DNA of 64,000 nt from CAIJMI01 sp043798445 (GCA_043798445.1 JAZDOQ010000007.1:1-64000), one strand, 5' to 3'. Positions 1 through 8,337 are shown, numbered from the stretch's first letter. Numbers and translations: made by a program. Notes: a model not told the origin generated them from the letters alone.

Positions 1-452
1 GTCGTGCACCATCAGAATTTGATGAAAAAGTTGTCCAAGTGAATCGTGTTTCCAAGAAAACAAAAGGTGGAAACAAGATCGGGTTTTCCGTTTTGGTTGT
101 TGTTGGAGACAAAAAAGGACGTGTGGGGGTGGGCCTTGGAGGTGCTCCTGATGTGTCATCTGCTGTGAAAAAAGCAGTGATTTATGCAAAAAAACACATG
201 ATTACGGTTCCAATGCACAACAAAACGATTCCACACGAAGTTCGGGTAAAACGGGGAGCTGCAATGGTTCTTATTAAACCAGCTCCTCCAGGGACCGGAG
301 TAATCGCAGGTGGAGCAGTTCGTTCTGTTATGGAAGCAGCTGGAGTAAAAGATGTGGTGTCAAAAATTCTTGGAAGCAAGAATCAGGCATCAAATGTCTA
401 CGCAACCATGGAAGCATTAAAGATGTTAAAAATTATTCATATTCGTAAGTAA
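1..452 (+). CDS. rpsE: 30S ribosomal protein S5 (uS5), 5' truncated
   Basis: Protein of the small-subunit body at the mRNA entrance, involved in decoding fidelity. The frame is open from the first bases of the window and reads APSEFDEKVVQVNRVSK, the normal S5 sequence before the double-stranded RNA-binding domain. The GTG at 39 is therefore not the start, and the N-terminus lies outside the window. The conserved blocks VNRVSKKTKGG, VGVGLGGA and PPGTGVIAGG are present. The gene is followed 11 nt later by rplO with no rpmD between them, unlike most bacteria. The call is certain; only the true start is missing. Confidence 0.97.
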   Translation, partial: RAPSEFDEKVVQVNRVSKKTKGGNKIGFSVLVVVGDKKGRVGVGLGGAPDVSSAVKKAVIYAKKHMITVPMHNKTIPHEVRVKRGAAMVLIKPAPPGTGVIAGGAVRSVMEAAGVKDVVSKILGSKNQASNVYATMEALKMLKIIHIRK

Positions 453-463
453 GGATGATATTT

Positions 464-895
464 ATGAAACTTGTACAATATCCATCAATTGTAAAAAGGC
501 CAAAGAAACGCATCGGCCGTGGACATGGATCCGGAAAAGTTAAAACTGCAGGCAGGGGAACAAAGGGTCAAAACGCTCGTGATCACATGCCGATCGGATT
601 TGAGGGTGGACAATTGTCTTTGACAAAACGTCTTCCCCTTCTGCGTGGAAAGCTCCGCAACAAATCACAAAAAGCAGACGTAGACGAAGTGCAACTTTCC
701 CGCCTTGCGACGCTTCCTGCGGGTGAAGTTACAAAAGAAGCACTCGTCAAGCTTGGATTCGTTTCAAAAAAAGCAACGCGTATTAAAGTTATTGGAACGG
801 CGAAAGTTGAACGCGCTTATGTTGTTCATGTTACCTGTTCAAAAGGAAGTACAAAACTCATTACTGACGCTGGTGGAAAAGTGGTTATTGAATAA
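464..895 (+). CDS. rplO: 50S ribosomal protein L15 (uL15)
   Basis: Large-subunit assembly protein. The glycine-rich N-terminal tail (RIGRGHGSGKVKTAGRGTKGQ) and the GFEGGQ motif identify it. An in-frame ATG lies at 455, but the ATG at 464 has AAGGA about 8 nt upstream and gives the usual MKL start, so 464 is preferred. About 143 residues, normal for the family. It lies directly after rpsE, which is the CPR arrangement lacking uL30, and before secY. Confidence 0.95.
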   Translation: MKLVQYPSIVKRPKKRIGRGHGSGKVKTAGRGTKGQNARDHMPIGFEGGQLSLTKRLPLLRGKLRNKSQKADVDEVQLSRLATLPAGEVTKEALVKLGFVSKKATRIKVIGTAKVERAYVVHVTCSKGSTKLITDAGGKVVIE

Positions 896-922
896 CACCA
901 GTCGTTCGTAGTATTGTAGATT

Positions 923-2221
923 GTGTCGTCCATGAATACGCTACTTGCACCACTGATATCCAGTTGGAAAACGCCTGCACTTCGAAGGAAAATTTTGCTC
1001 ACCGCCGGATTATTTATCATATTTAGAATGTTTGCACACATTCCTATTCCCGGTGTTGACACAACGAAACTTGCGTCACTGTTTGCTCAGAATCAATTTT
1101 TAGCGCTTCTCGATATTTTTTCAGGAGGAACACTTGTTAATTTCTCTATTTTGGCGCTCGGAATCAATCCCTATATTAACGCATCCATTATTTTACAACT
1201 TCTTCAAATTGTTTTTCCAAAATTGGAAGAACTTGCAAAAGAAGGAGATTCTGGAAGACAACAAATTAATCAGTATACGAGATTTTTGACCGTACCGCTT
1301 GCAACAATTCAGGCAATTGGAATGGTGGCGTTATTACGGAATCAAGGTATCATTGCAACTGTTAATCCCTTGACGTTTTTAACAATCATTCTGACAATGA
1401 CCGCAGGAACCATGTTTGTGATGTGGCTTGGTGAGTTGATCACGGAATATGGGATTGGTAATGGGATTTCTCTTCTTATTTTTGCAGGTATCGTAGGTCG
1501 TATGCCTGTTGTGTTTGGACAAACGTTTACTGCAGCAACTGCAGAATCAATGACAAATATGATATTCGTGTTAGCACTTGGACTTGTTGTCATTGCCGCA
1601 ACCGTTGTTGTGAATGAAGCGGTGAGGAAAGTGACCGTACAATATGCCAGGCGTGTGAGAGGAAACAAAATTTATGGTGGAGGCGCATCCTTCTTGCCGC
1701 TTCGCGTAAACCAAGCAGGTGTTATCCCAATCATATTTGCCGTGTCGCTTGTACTTCTTCCTTCCCTTATCGGAGGTTTTTTGACGCAATTGCCGAATCC
1801 GGCATTTGCAGGATTGGGAAAAGGACTTACCTATCTGTTTAATCCCAATGGTGCGTTTTATAATATTTTTTACTTTTTACTTGTTATCGGGTTTACCTAT
1901 TTTTATACCGCAATTACCTTCAATCCAAAAAAGATATCAGAAGAAATTCAAAAATATGGTGGATTCATTCCGGGGATTCGGCCTGGTAGTCCAACCGCAT
2001 CATATTTAAATTATATTTTGACACGGATTACCCTTGCTGGTGCAATATTCCTTGGAGCAATTGCAATATTGCCATCACTCGCGCGCGGAATAACAGGAAT
2101 GACCACTCTTCTTATTGGAGGAACAAGTGTTCTCATCGTTGTTTCTGTTGTACTTGAAACAGTAAAAACATTAGAAGCGCAACTTGTCATGAGAAATTAT
2201 GACGGTTATTTAAAGGATTAG
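923..2221 (+). CDS. secY: Preprotein translocase subunit SecY
   Basis: Central channel of the Sec translocon in the inner membrane. The roughly 430-residue product has the ten hydrophobic segments of the family and recognisable motifs: IPIPGVD in the plug region, GINPYINASIILQLL, GNGISLLIFAGI, and FLPLRVNQAGVIPIIFA in the middle. The start is GTG 923 or ATG 932, with no clear Shine-Dalgarno sequence to decide. It sits in the standard place between rplO and adk. SecD and SecF are encoded at 22-24 kb, and the secreted xylanases at 51-54 kb are likely clients. Confidence 0.96.
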   Translation: MSSMNTLLAPLISSWKTPALRRKILLTAGLFIIFRMFAHIPIPGVDTTKLASLFAQNQFLALLDIFSGGTLVNFSILALGINPYINASIILQLLQIVFPKLEELAKEGDSGRQQINQYTRFLTVPLATIQAIGMVALLRNQGIIATVNPLTFLTIILTMTAGTMFVMWLGELITEYGIGNGISLLIFAGIVGRMPVVFGQTFTAATAESMTNMIFVLALGLVVIAATVVVNEAVRKVTVQYARRVRGNKIYGGGASFLPLRVNQAGVIPIIFAVSLVLLPSLIGGFLTQLPNPAFAGLGKGLTYLFNPNGAFYNIFYFLLVIGFTYFYTAITFNPKKISEEIQKYGGFIPGIRPGSPTASYLNYILTRITLAGAIFLGAIAILPSLARGITGMTTLLIGGTSVLIVVSVVLETVKTLEAQLVMRNYDGYLKD

Positions 2222-2235
2222 GGAGGAGATGATAT

Positions 2236-2841
2236 ATGCATATAGTTTTTTTTGGTCCGGAAGGGTCTGGTAAGGGAACACAAGTAAAATTGTTGGCAGA
2301 TAAACTTCATATTCCTATTTTAACAAGCGGTGATCTTGTGAGAGACGCAGCTGAAAACGATAAAGGAATCATTGGAGCTGTAGTTAAACAAGCACTTGCT
2401 GAAGGAAAATATGTTGCAAACAGCGAAATGGAAGTATTGTGGAAATGGAGACTGAAAGAAGACGATGCAAAAGGTGCATGGGTCATGGATGGTTTCCCGA
2501 GAAACATTGATCAAGTAAAATTCCTGGATGATAAAATTGATAAATACGGATATAAAGTGGAAATGGTTATTTATTTAAAACTTCCAGAAGACGTTTCCTA
2601 TGAGCGCCTTATTAAACGGGGAAGACCAACATATCCGGGAAGTACAGATCTTCATGATTCACCGGAACGGATCAAAAGCAGACTTGCCATTTATAAAGAA
2701 GGAGAAAAGGCGGTGCTTGATTTTTATCGCAACTCGACTGCAAAGCTTGTTGAAATTGATGCAAACAGAAGCGTTGAAGATGTTCACGCAGACATCATGA
2801 AGGCTGTGGAAACATATAAAAAAATTCACGATACTAAGTGA
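2236..2841 (+). CDS. adk: Adenylate kinase
   Basis: Interconverts ATP+AMP and 2 ADP in the cytoplasm. The P-loop GPEGSGKGT lies at residues 7-15, the AMP-binding TSGDLVRDA follows, then DGFPRN and a short LID segment (GRPTYPGSTDL). The LID has no zinc cysteines. At 201 residues it is slightly shorter than typical bacterial enzymes. GGGAGGAG a few bases upstream is a strong ribosome binding site and fixes the start. The secY-adk-map-infA order is standard. Confidence 0.95.
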   Translation: MHIVFFGPEGSGKGTQVKLLADKLHIPILTSGDLVRDAAENDKGIIGAVVKQALAEGKYVANSEMEVLWKWRLKEDDAKGAWVMDGFPRNIDQVKFLDDKIDKYGYKVEMVIYLKLPEDVSYERLIKRGRPTYPGSTDLHDSPERIKSRLAIYKEGEKAVLDFYRNSTAKLVEIDANRSVEDVHADIMKAVETYKKIHDTK

Positions 2842-2845
2842 TTAT

Positions 2846-3394
2846 ATGGATACATTAAAACTTATTGCTATTGTGGGAATGCCTGGAGCTGGGAAAAGTG
2901 TAGCTGCGGATTTTTTTCAATCCAAAGGCATTCCTATACTTCGATTTGGAGATCAAACAGATATTGGGCTCAAAGAGTTTGGACTTGAAAAGAATGAAAA
3001 AAATGAACGATGGGTTCGAGAGAAGCTTCGTGAAGAACTTGGCATGGCTGCGATGGCCATTAAAATTGAGCCTAGAATTATTGAAGCCGCAAAAACGCAT
3101 GCAATGGTTGTTCTTGATGGATTATATTCATGGGAAGAATATATTGTTTTGAAAAAGAAATTTCCTATGTTGCAACTTTTGTGTATTTATGCATCTCCAA
3201 AAGTACGACGAGAACGATTGCAGCATCGAGCTGTCCGCCCGCTTACCGAGGAAGAATCAGCAAGCCGAGATATAGCAGAACTTGAGAATTTCAATAAAGG
3301 CGGACCAATAGCAGTTGCTGATTATTTGATTATTAATCAGTCAGATGAATCACATTTTCAAAAAGAACTGGAACAGTATTTTACAACCCTATGA
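2846..3394 (+). CDS. P-loop nucleoside/nucleotide kinase-like protein (UPF0200/dephospho-CoA kinase-like)
   Basis: The N-terminal Walker A IVGMPGAGKS (residues about 9-18) is followed by an adenylate-kinase-like core and a C-terminal RAVRPLTEEES segment that resembles the lid of CoaE or UPF0200 proteins. At 182 residues it is close to archaeal UPF0200 proteins, which are annotated as putative kinases. It starts 4 nt after adk and overlaps map by 4 nt (ATGA), so it is translated with them. The substrate cannot be read from the sequence; dephospho-CoA is one option and another nucleotide is equally possible. Confidence 0.7.
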   Translation: MDTLKLIAIVGMPGAGKSVAADFFQSKGIPILRFGDQTDIGLKEFGLEKNEKNERWVREKLREELGMAAMAIKIEPRIIEAAKTHAMVVLDGLYSWEEYIVLKKKFPMLQLLCIYASPKVRRERLQHRAVRPLTEEESASRDIAELENFNKGGPIAVADYLIINQSDESHFQKELEQYFTTL

Positions 3395-4161
3395 CCTCGG
3401 TTAAAACACCAGAAGAAATTCATTCCATGCGTGTCGGAGGAAAAAAATTAGGTCGTATCTTGAAGGAACTTCTGGCCATGTCCATTCCTGGTATCAGGCT
3501 TTTGGATTTAGAGGAAAAGGCACAACAACGCATTAAAGAAGAAGGAGGACTGCCTTCGTTTTCAACAGTTGCTGATTATCAGTGGGCAACATGTTTATGT
3601 ATCAATGATGTGGTGGTTCATGGTATTCCATCAGAATACCGCTTACAACATGGTGATGTATTTACGATTGATATTGGTATGATTTACGAAGGATTACACA
3701 CGGATACCGCATGGACAAAAATTATTGGTACTGAGGAAGATGAGGAAAAGGAAAAACAACGGTTTTTGGATGTAGGAGTAAATACGTTGTGGAAAACAAT
3801 TGCTGTTGCACGTCCAGGAAACAGAATCGGGCACATATCAGAAGTGATTCAGCGGGAGATCGAAGGAGCTGGCTATAGCGTTATTAAAGACCTCACGGGC
3901 CATGGAGTGGGGAAAAAGCTTCATGAAGAGCCGATAATACCGGAGTTTGTGAAGGGGGATATTAGCCGTACACCGCTTTTGACAGCAGGCATGACACTTG
4001 CAATTGAGATTATTTATGCAGCGGGAAAAGGGTCAATTGAATACCAAAATGATGATGGGTGGGCACTTGCTTCAAAAGACCGGTCATTGACTGCAACATT
4101 TGAGCATACGATAGCAATTGGAGTTCAGGAAACCGACGTGTTGACCAAATCAGATATTTAA
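3391..4161 (+). CDS. map: Methionine aminopeptidase, type I
   Basis: Removes the N-terminal methionine from nascent proteins after deformylation. The five metal ligands of the pita-bread fold can be placed at D94 (TIDIG), D105 (HTDTAW), H171 (GHGVG), E206 (AIEI) and E238 (FEHT), with the substrate-binding H77 in VVHGIP. It has no N-terminal SH3 or zinc extension. The ATG overlaps the preceding stop as ATGA. It is the last gene before a hairpin and the infA group. Confidence 0.95.
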   Translation: MTSVKTPEEIHSMRVGGKKLGRILKELLAMSIPGIRLLDLEEKAQQRIKEEGGLPSFSTVADYQWATCLCINDVVVHGIPSEYRLQHGDVFTIDIGMIYEGLHTDTAWTKIIGTEEDEEKEKQRFLDVGVNTLWKTIAVARPGNRIGHISEVIQREIEGAGYSVIKDLTGHGVGKKLHEEPIIPEFVKGDISRTPLLTAGMTLAIEIIYAAGKGSIEYQNDDGWALASKDRSLTATFEHTIAIGVQETDVLTKSDI

Positions 4162-4187
4162 GGTAAAATAAAGCACTAACACCCGCT

Positions 4188-4238
4188 TAACTACGATAGT
4201 CGGGAATATCGATGTCGTTTGCGGTAGTTATTTTTTTT
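4188..4238 (+). terminator. Hairpin plus T-run before infA (terminator or attenuator)
   Basis: TAACTAC (4188-4194) is perfectly complementary to GTAGTTA (4224-4230), which is followed directly by eight T. A competing short stem CGATA/TATCG (4194-4198 with 4207-4211) lies in the loop, so two mutually exclusive folds are possible. It sits 9 nt before the infA start. It could end most transcripts after map or act as a leader attenuator for infA and the alpha operon. The outer stem is only 7 bp around a long loop, so the call is moderate. Confidence 0.45.
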
Positions 4239-4246
4239 GCGTATTT

Positions 4247-4465
4247 ATGGCACATCAGGGAAATATAGAGGTTGAAGGCGAAGTACTTGAATGTTTGCCT
4301 AATACGTTGTTTCGAGTGAAACTGCCGAATGCTGTAGTTGTGCTGTGTCATTTGTCAGGCAAAATGCGTTTAAATTACATCCGCATTATGCCAGGAGACA
4401 AGGTTAGAATAGAAATGACTCCGTATGACGCAACAAAAGGAAGAATTACGTATCGTGTCAGATAA
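4247..4465 (+). CDS. infA: Translation initiation factor IF-1
   Basis: A 72-residue S1-like OB-fold protein that binds the ribosomal A site during initiation. The family sequence is clear: IEVEGEVLECLPNTLFRV, then HLSGKMR, and PGDKVRIEMTPYD near the end. It follows a hairpin with a T-run (4188-4238) and precedes rpmJ by 4 nt, the usual infA-rpmJ-rpsM order. Confidence 0.96.
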   Translation: MAHQGNIEVEGEVLECLPNTLFRVKLPNAVVVLCHLSGKMRLNYIRIMPGDKVRIEMTPYDATKGRITYRVR

Positions 4466-4469
4466 ACCT

Positions 4470-4583
4470 ATGAAAGTCCGAGCAAGCGTAAAAAAAATGT
4501 GTAATAAATGTAAAATCGTTCGTCGACGCGGACGGGTGTTTGTGATTTGTGAAAATCCAAAACACAAACAACGACAAGGATAA
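4470..4583 (+). CDS. rpmJ: 50S ribosomal protein L36 (bL36)
   Basis: A 37-residue zinc-ribbon ribosomal protein. It starts MKVRASVKKMCNKCKIVRR and carries the four zinc ligands C11, C14, C27 and H32. All four ligands are kept, so this is the zinc-binding C+ form. It lies 4 nt after infA and 8 nt before rpsM. Confidence 0.95.
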   Translation: MKVRASVKKMCNKCKIVRRRGRVFVICENPKHKQRQG

Positions 4584-4591
4584 CAATTATT

Positions 4592-5008
4592 ATGGCACGT
4601 ATTGCAGGAGTTGATATTCCAAACGAAAAACGACTTGATATAGCCCTCACGTATATTTACGGCATTGGCCGAACCAACGTTTCTGCCGTAATGAAAGCAG
4701 CAAATATTGAACCTTCCCGAAGAGCAAATACCCTTACTGATGAAGAAATCAGTCATATAGCTAAAGTTATTGAAAAAACCTGTGTCGTAGAAGGAAGCCT
4801 TCGACAACTCATTGCGCAAAACATCAAACGCCTTCGGGAAATCGGATCATATCGAGGACTTCGACATGCGAAAAAATTACCTCTTCGTGGACAGCGGACA
4901 CGGTCAAATGCCAGAACGAGGAGAGGTCGGAGATTAACCGTCGGAGCAATGAAGAAAGATGATCGGGCAAAAGTAGATACGAAGACAACTGAAGGATCAA
5001 AGAAATAA
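4592..5008 (+). CDS. rpsM: 30S ribosomal protein S13 (uS13)
   Basis: Head protein of the small subunit that contacts the P-site tRNA and forms intersubunit bridges. MARIAGVDIPNEKRLDIALTY and the helix-two-turns-helix YGIGRTNV are typical, as is the basic tail motif RGQRTRSNARTRRGRR. The C-terminus runs about 15 residues past the usual end (KKDDRAKVDTKTTEGSKK). First r-protein gene of the rpsM-rpsK-rpsD-rpoA-rplQ series. Confidence 0.96.
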   Translation: MARIAGVDIPNEKRLDIALTYIYGIGRTNVSAVMKAANIEPSRRANTLTDEEISHIAKVIEKTCVVEGSLRQLIAQNIKRLREIGSYRGLRHAKKLPLRGQRTRSNARTRRGRRLTVGAMKKDDRAKVDTKTTEGSKK

Positions 5009-5023
5009 AGGACAAAAAACCGT

Positions 5024-5395
5024 ATGGCAACAACAAAAACACCAAAGGTCGTTGAACGAGGAAAAGTCTTTATTACGGCAACATTTAATAATACGCTCGT
5101 GACAATCACTGATGTAGCAGGCAATGTATTGTATTGGAGCACATCAGGTTTGGTTGGATTTAAAGGTGCGAGGAAAGCAACACCATTTGCTGCCACTTCA
5201 GCTATGGAATCAATTGGAAGAAAAGCACTCGATAACGGCATGCGGGATGTAGAAGTGTTTATCAAAGGACCGGGTGCTGGCCGTGACGCAGCACTTCGTG
5301 CGCTTCGCGCTGTAGGACTTAACATTACGCTTATTGCAGATGTGACGCCGATTCCACATAACGGGGTACGGCCGAAGAAAAAGAGGAGAGTATAA
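5024..5395 (+). CDS. rpsK: 30S ribosomal protein S11 (uS11)
   Basis: Platform protein of the small subunit near the mRNA exit. Family motifs: FNNTLVTITDVAGN, GFKGARKATPFAA, VFIKGPGAGRDAALRAL and the C-terminal DVTPIPHNGVRPKKKRRV. 123 residues. It is separated from rpsM by 15 nt and from rpsD by 4 nt. Confidence 0.97.
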   Translation: MATTKTPKVVERGKVFITATFNNTLVTITDVAGNVLYWSTSGLVGFKGARKATPFAATSAMESIGRKALDNGMRDVEVFIKGPGAGRDAALRALRAVGLNITLIADVTPIPHNGVRPKKKRRV

Positions 5396-5399
5396 CACT

Positions 5400-6020
5400 A
5401 TGGCACGATATACCGGACCAAAAAATAGATTAGCTCGTCGGGAAGGCATGGATTTAGGCCTGAAGACAATCGGATCTCATGCACACGTATCCATGTTGAA
5501 ACGACTCACTATTATTCCTGGTCAGCATGGAGTAAAAGGCCGTAGAAAGGTAACAGGATACGGAATACAACTAAGGGAAAAACAAAAAGTGAAACGCATT
5601 TATGGAGTTCTTGAGAAACAATTTAGAAAAGTGTTTGCGGAAGCAAAAAAATGGAAGGGGAACACAGGAGAAAAACTGCTCGAATTTTTGGAACGGCGCC
5701 TTGATAATGTGTTGTATCGGATGAATATTGCACCAACACGTGCGTCAGCCAGGCAATGCGTGAGTCATGGACATGTATTTGTGAACGGAAAAAAATTAAA
5801 TATTCCTTCCTATAGAGTGGATGTTGATGATGTTATAACATTGGATTCCAAAGGAATGGAAATTCCAGCAATAAAAAAACTCCTTGATGAAAAAAGTCCG
5901 CTCATGGCAGCATGGGTCGAGAGAAAAGGACCAGCGGGGAAAGTCGTACGGCTTCCAGAGCGCACCGATGTATCAGAAGACATGCAGGAACAATTAATTG
6001 TTGAGTTTTATTCACGGTAG
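5400..6020 (+). CDS. rpsD: 30S ribosomal protein S4 (uS4)
   Basis: Primary 16S rRNA-binding assembly protein. It begins MARYTGPKNRLARREG and contains the S4 RNA-binding domain (LERRLDNVLYRMNIAPTRASARQ...GHVFVNGKKLNIPS). 206 residues ending in FYSR, like most S4 proteins. In other bacteria S4 is the translational repressor of the alpha operon; no S4 target structure was identified here. rpoA starts 13 nt later. Confidence 0.97.
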   Translation: MARYTGPKNRLARREGMDLGLKTIGSHAHVSMLKRLTIIPGQHGVKGRRKVTGYGIQLREKQKVKRIYGVLEKQFRKVFAEAKKWKGNTGEKLLEFLERRLDNVLYRMNIAPTRASARQCVSHGHVFVNGKKLNIPSYRVDVDDVITLDSKGMEIPAIKKLLDEKSPLMAAWVERKGPAGKVVRLPERTDVSEDMQEQLIVEFYSR

Positions 6021-6033
6021 AAGGAGGAAAATT

Positions 6034-6954
6034 ATGGCAGATCCAAATTTTTTGATTAAAACAGAAGTGGAAGAGAAAGCATATGGAAGATATTCTATCG
6101 AACCTCTTGCACAAGGATACGGACAAACATTAGGAAATAGTTTACGCCGCGTGCTTTTAACATCTCTTTCCGGGTCAGCTATCACATCCGTCAAAATTGA
6201 AGGTGTGAAACATCAATATACAACGCTTCCTGGACTCAAAGAAGATATTGTTGAATTTCTATTAAATGTTAAAAAGATTCGGTTAACTATTGAAGGCGAT
6301 GAAATGGGAAAAATGACACTTTCCAAAAAAGGTCCGGGAGAAATTACAGCAGGAGACATCGAGGCAGCTGCTGGTATAACGATTGTTAATCCGGAATTAG
6401 TTCTTGGAACACTTGCCGACAAAAAAGCAGAGATTATCATGGAACTTACCGCACAAAAAGGATTTGGATATATGACGGCAGATGAACAACACCTTGATGA
6501 AATTGGTGTTATTCCTCTTGATGCTCTCTATACACCAATTATTCGAGTAAACTATCGGGTAGAAGCAACTCGTGTTGGCAGGATGACGAACCTTGATAAA
6601 TTAGTACTTGATATCTGGACAGATGGAGCAACAGCTCCTTTTGCCGCACTTAAAAATTCAGCAAAAATTCTTGCATCATATTTTGCTCAGATTTATGACC
6701 CAAAAGTAATTGGCGTCGAGGAAACAAAAGTTATTTCTCCGCTCGTATCAGATGAAGTATTGAAAATGCGTATTGAAGAGCTGGATATCCCAACCCGAAT
6801 TGTGAATGCATTATCAAATGGGGGAATCGAAACAATCGGACAACTCTTAAGTACGCCAAATGCAGAACTCATGAAGATTAAAAATCTTGGTGCAAAATCA
6901 CTCACGATCATTGAAGAAAAATTGAAGGAAAAGGATGTTTCTTTAGAAGTCTAA
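6034..6954 (+). CDS. rpoA: DNA-directed RNA polymerase alpha subunit
   Basis: Scaffold for RNA polymerase assembly. The N-terminal domain (SIEPLAQGYGQTLGNSLRRVLLTSLSGSAITSVKIEG) is joined to an alpha-CTD with helix-hairpin-helix character (GGIETIGQLLSTPNAELMKIKNLGAKSLTIIEEKL). The start at 6034 is chosen because AAGGAGG lies 7 nt upstream; an upstream in-frame ATG at 5998 would overlap rpsD and add non-homologous residues. 306 residues, with both domains present, so contacts to upstream promoter elements are possible. Confidence 0.96.
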   Translation: MADPNFLIKTEVEEKAYGRYSIEPLAQGYGQTLGNSLRRVLLTSLSGSAITSVKIEGVKHQYTTLPGLKEDIVEFLLNVKKIRLTIEGDEMGKMTLSKKGPGEITAGDIEAAAGITIVNPELVLGTLADKKAEIIMELTAQKGFGYMTADEQHLDEIGVIPLDALYTPIIRVNYRVEATRVGRMTNLDKLVLDIWTDGATAPFAALKNSAKILASYFAQIYDPKVIGVEETKVISPLVSDEVLKMRIEELDIPTRIVNALSNGGIETIGQLLSTPNAELMKIKNLGAKSLTIIEEKLKEKDVSLEV

Positions 6955-6958
6955 GCGT

Positions 6959-7465
6959 ATGCGTCATACATATTTTGGAAAAAAATTATCTCGAACAACA
7001 GATCAACGCAAACAACTATTGCGGAATCTCGCATGTGATTTAATAAAACATGGACAAATGAAGACCACAAAAGCAAAAGCAATTGCGGTGCGGGCAAAGG
7101 TTGAGAAGTTGATAACGAGAGCCAAAAAAGGAAATCAATTTGCATACCGGTTAGTGCTTGCAGAGCTTGGGAATGCAACGGCCGCAAAACAATTAGTAGA
7201 AGATGCAAAACTGAGATTTTCAGGAAGAAATAGTGGATATACACGAATTTTACGGTTTGGGTTGTCAGGAAGTGACGCGAGGGATCTCGTACAATTGTCT
7301 TTTGTTGATCCGCGAATCGAAACTGAAGTAATCAAACCTGTTGAGAAAAAAGATCCTACTATGAAAAAAGCTGTTACAAAAAAACTGGTAAGAAATAACT
7401 ATGAGAACACAATTTACGAAAGCTACAAAGAAAAAAGAACTTACCCGCGCATGGCACGTGGTTGA
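6959..7465 (+). CDS. rplQ: 50S ribosomal protein L17 (bL17) with 3' overlap into rplM
   Basis: Large-subunit protein near the peptide exit tunnel. The core matches the family: MRHTYFGKKLSRTTDQRKQLLRNL at the start, KAKAIAVRAKVEKLI, and GYTRILRFGLSGSDARDLVQLSFVD. The family normally ends about there, but the annotated frame continues to 7465, 65 nt into rplM, adding a basic tail unlike L17. Just before rplM there is an in-frame A-AAA-AAA (last A at 7384). A shift of -1 there would add TGKK and stop at TAA 7396-7398. Identity is secure; the C-terminus is uncertain. Confidence 0.9.
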   Translation: MRHTYFGKKLSRTTDQRKQLLRNLACDLIKHGQMKTTKAKAIAVRAKVEKLITRAKKGNQFAYRLVLAELGNATAAKQLVEDAKLRFSGRNSGYTRILRFGLSGSDARDLVQLSFVDPRIETEVIKPVEKKDPTMKKAVTKKLVRNNYENTIYESYKEKRTYPRMARG

Positions 7466-7823
7466 TGTTAAAGGGAAAGTGTTGGGATATGTTGCAACAG
7501 AGATTGCAATGAAATTGCTTGGAAAAAGCAAACCAAATTATACAGCAAATCTTGATTGTGGTGATTCAGTGGTAGTTATTAATTGTGCACTCGTTGAAGT
7601 TACCGGGAAAAAAGAAAAAGAAAAGATGTATGGTAATTATTCCGGATATCCTGGAGGACTCAAAGAAAAAGCATTGTGGCAAGTTCGGAAAGAAAAACCA
7701 ACAGAGATTATAAGACATGCAGTGTGGGGGATGCTGCCAAAAAATAAACTTCGGGATCGGTTAGTAACCCGTCTGTTCTTATTTGCTGATGAGAATCATC
7801 CGTATCAAAAAAATATTAAATAA
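7401..7823 (+). CDS. rplM: 50S ribosomal protein L13 (uL13)
   Basis: Early assembly protein of the large subunit. WHVVDVKGKVLGYVATEIAMKLLGKSKPNYT and DSVVVINCALVEVTGKK match the family, as does IIRHAVWGMLPKNKLRDRLVTRL. The start ATG at 7401 is 2 nt after an out-of-frame TAA, where rplQ would normally end. It is paired with rpsI 9 nt downstream, the usual rplM-rpsI unit, here fused in order to the alpha operon. Confidence 0.95.
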   Translation: MRTQFTKATKKKELTRAWHVVDVKGKVLGYVATEIAMKLLGKSKPNYTANLDCGDSVVVINCALVEVTGKKEKEKMYGNYSGYPGGLKEKALWQVRKEKPTEIIRHAVWGMLPKNKLRDRLVTRLFLFADENHPYQKNIK

Positions 7824-7832
7824 CTCTTAGTT

Positions 7833-8291
7833 ATGGAAAAAACAACCAAACCAGAACAACCGTTATATTACGAAGCAGTTGGTCGAAGAAAAACATCAAC
7901 CGCTCGGATCCGTATGCACGTTGTTAAAGATGAAAAAGCAACGATTGCTGGAAAAGAAATGGAAAAAGGAGAAATCATTGTGAATGATCGACCAGTCGAA
8001 AATTATTTTCCAGGAGAAGTGTTGAAAAAAATGTATATGGAACCATTCCGTACAACTAATACCGTAAATCGGTTTGCAATAACAATTAAAACAAATGGTG
8101 GCGGATTATACAGCCAGCTTGGTGCTGTTATTCATGGTATATCCAGGGCGCTTGAAAAGGTGGATAAGGAAAAATTCCGTCCAATCTTGAAGAAACGTGG
8201 ATTCATGACCCGTGACCCACGGGCAAAAGAACGAAGAAAAGCAGGATTTGCTGGGAAAGCCCGTGCACGGAAACAATCTCCAAAACGGTAA
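7833..8291 (+). CDS. rpsI: 30S ribosomal protein S9 (uS9)
   Basis: Small-subunit head protein whose C-terminal tail reaches the P-site tRNA. It has the GRRKTSTARIRM start motif, GGGLYSQLGAVIHGISRAL and the basic end RDPRAKERRKAGFAGKARARKQSPKR. The last residues are Lys-Arg, as in the family. 152 residues with a short acidic N-terminal extension. It closes the ribosomal block. Confidence 0.96.
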   Translation: MEKTTKPEQPLYYEAVGRRKTSTARIRMHVVKDEKATIAGKEMEKGEIIVNDRPVENYFPGEVLKKMYMEPFRTTNTVNRFAITIKTNGGGLYSQLGAVIHGISRALEKVDKEKFRPILKKRGFMTRDPRAKERRKAGFAGKARARKQSPKR

Positions 8292-8337
8292 CAAGGTTTT
8301 GCCTATTTGCAATATCTCTCAACAGTAGGGTACCATT

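Noticed and set aside
39..452. GTG 39 as the start of rpsE
   Set aside because: The frame is open upstream and encodes the conserved S5 sequence EFDEKVVQ, so the gene is cut by the window edge.
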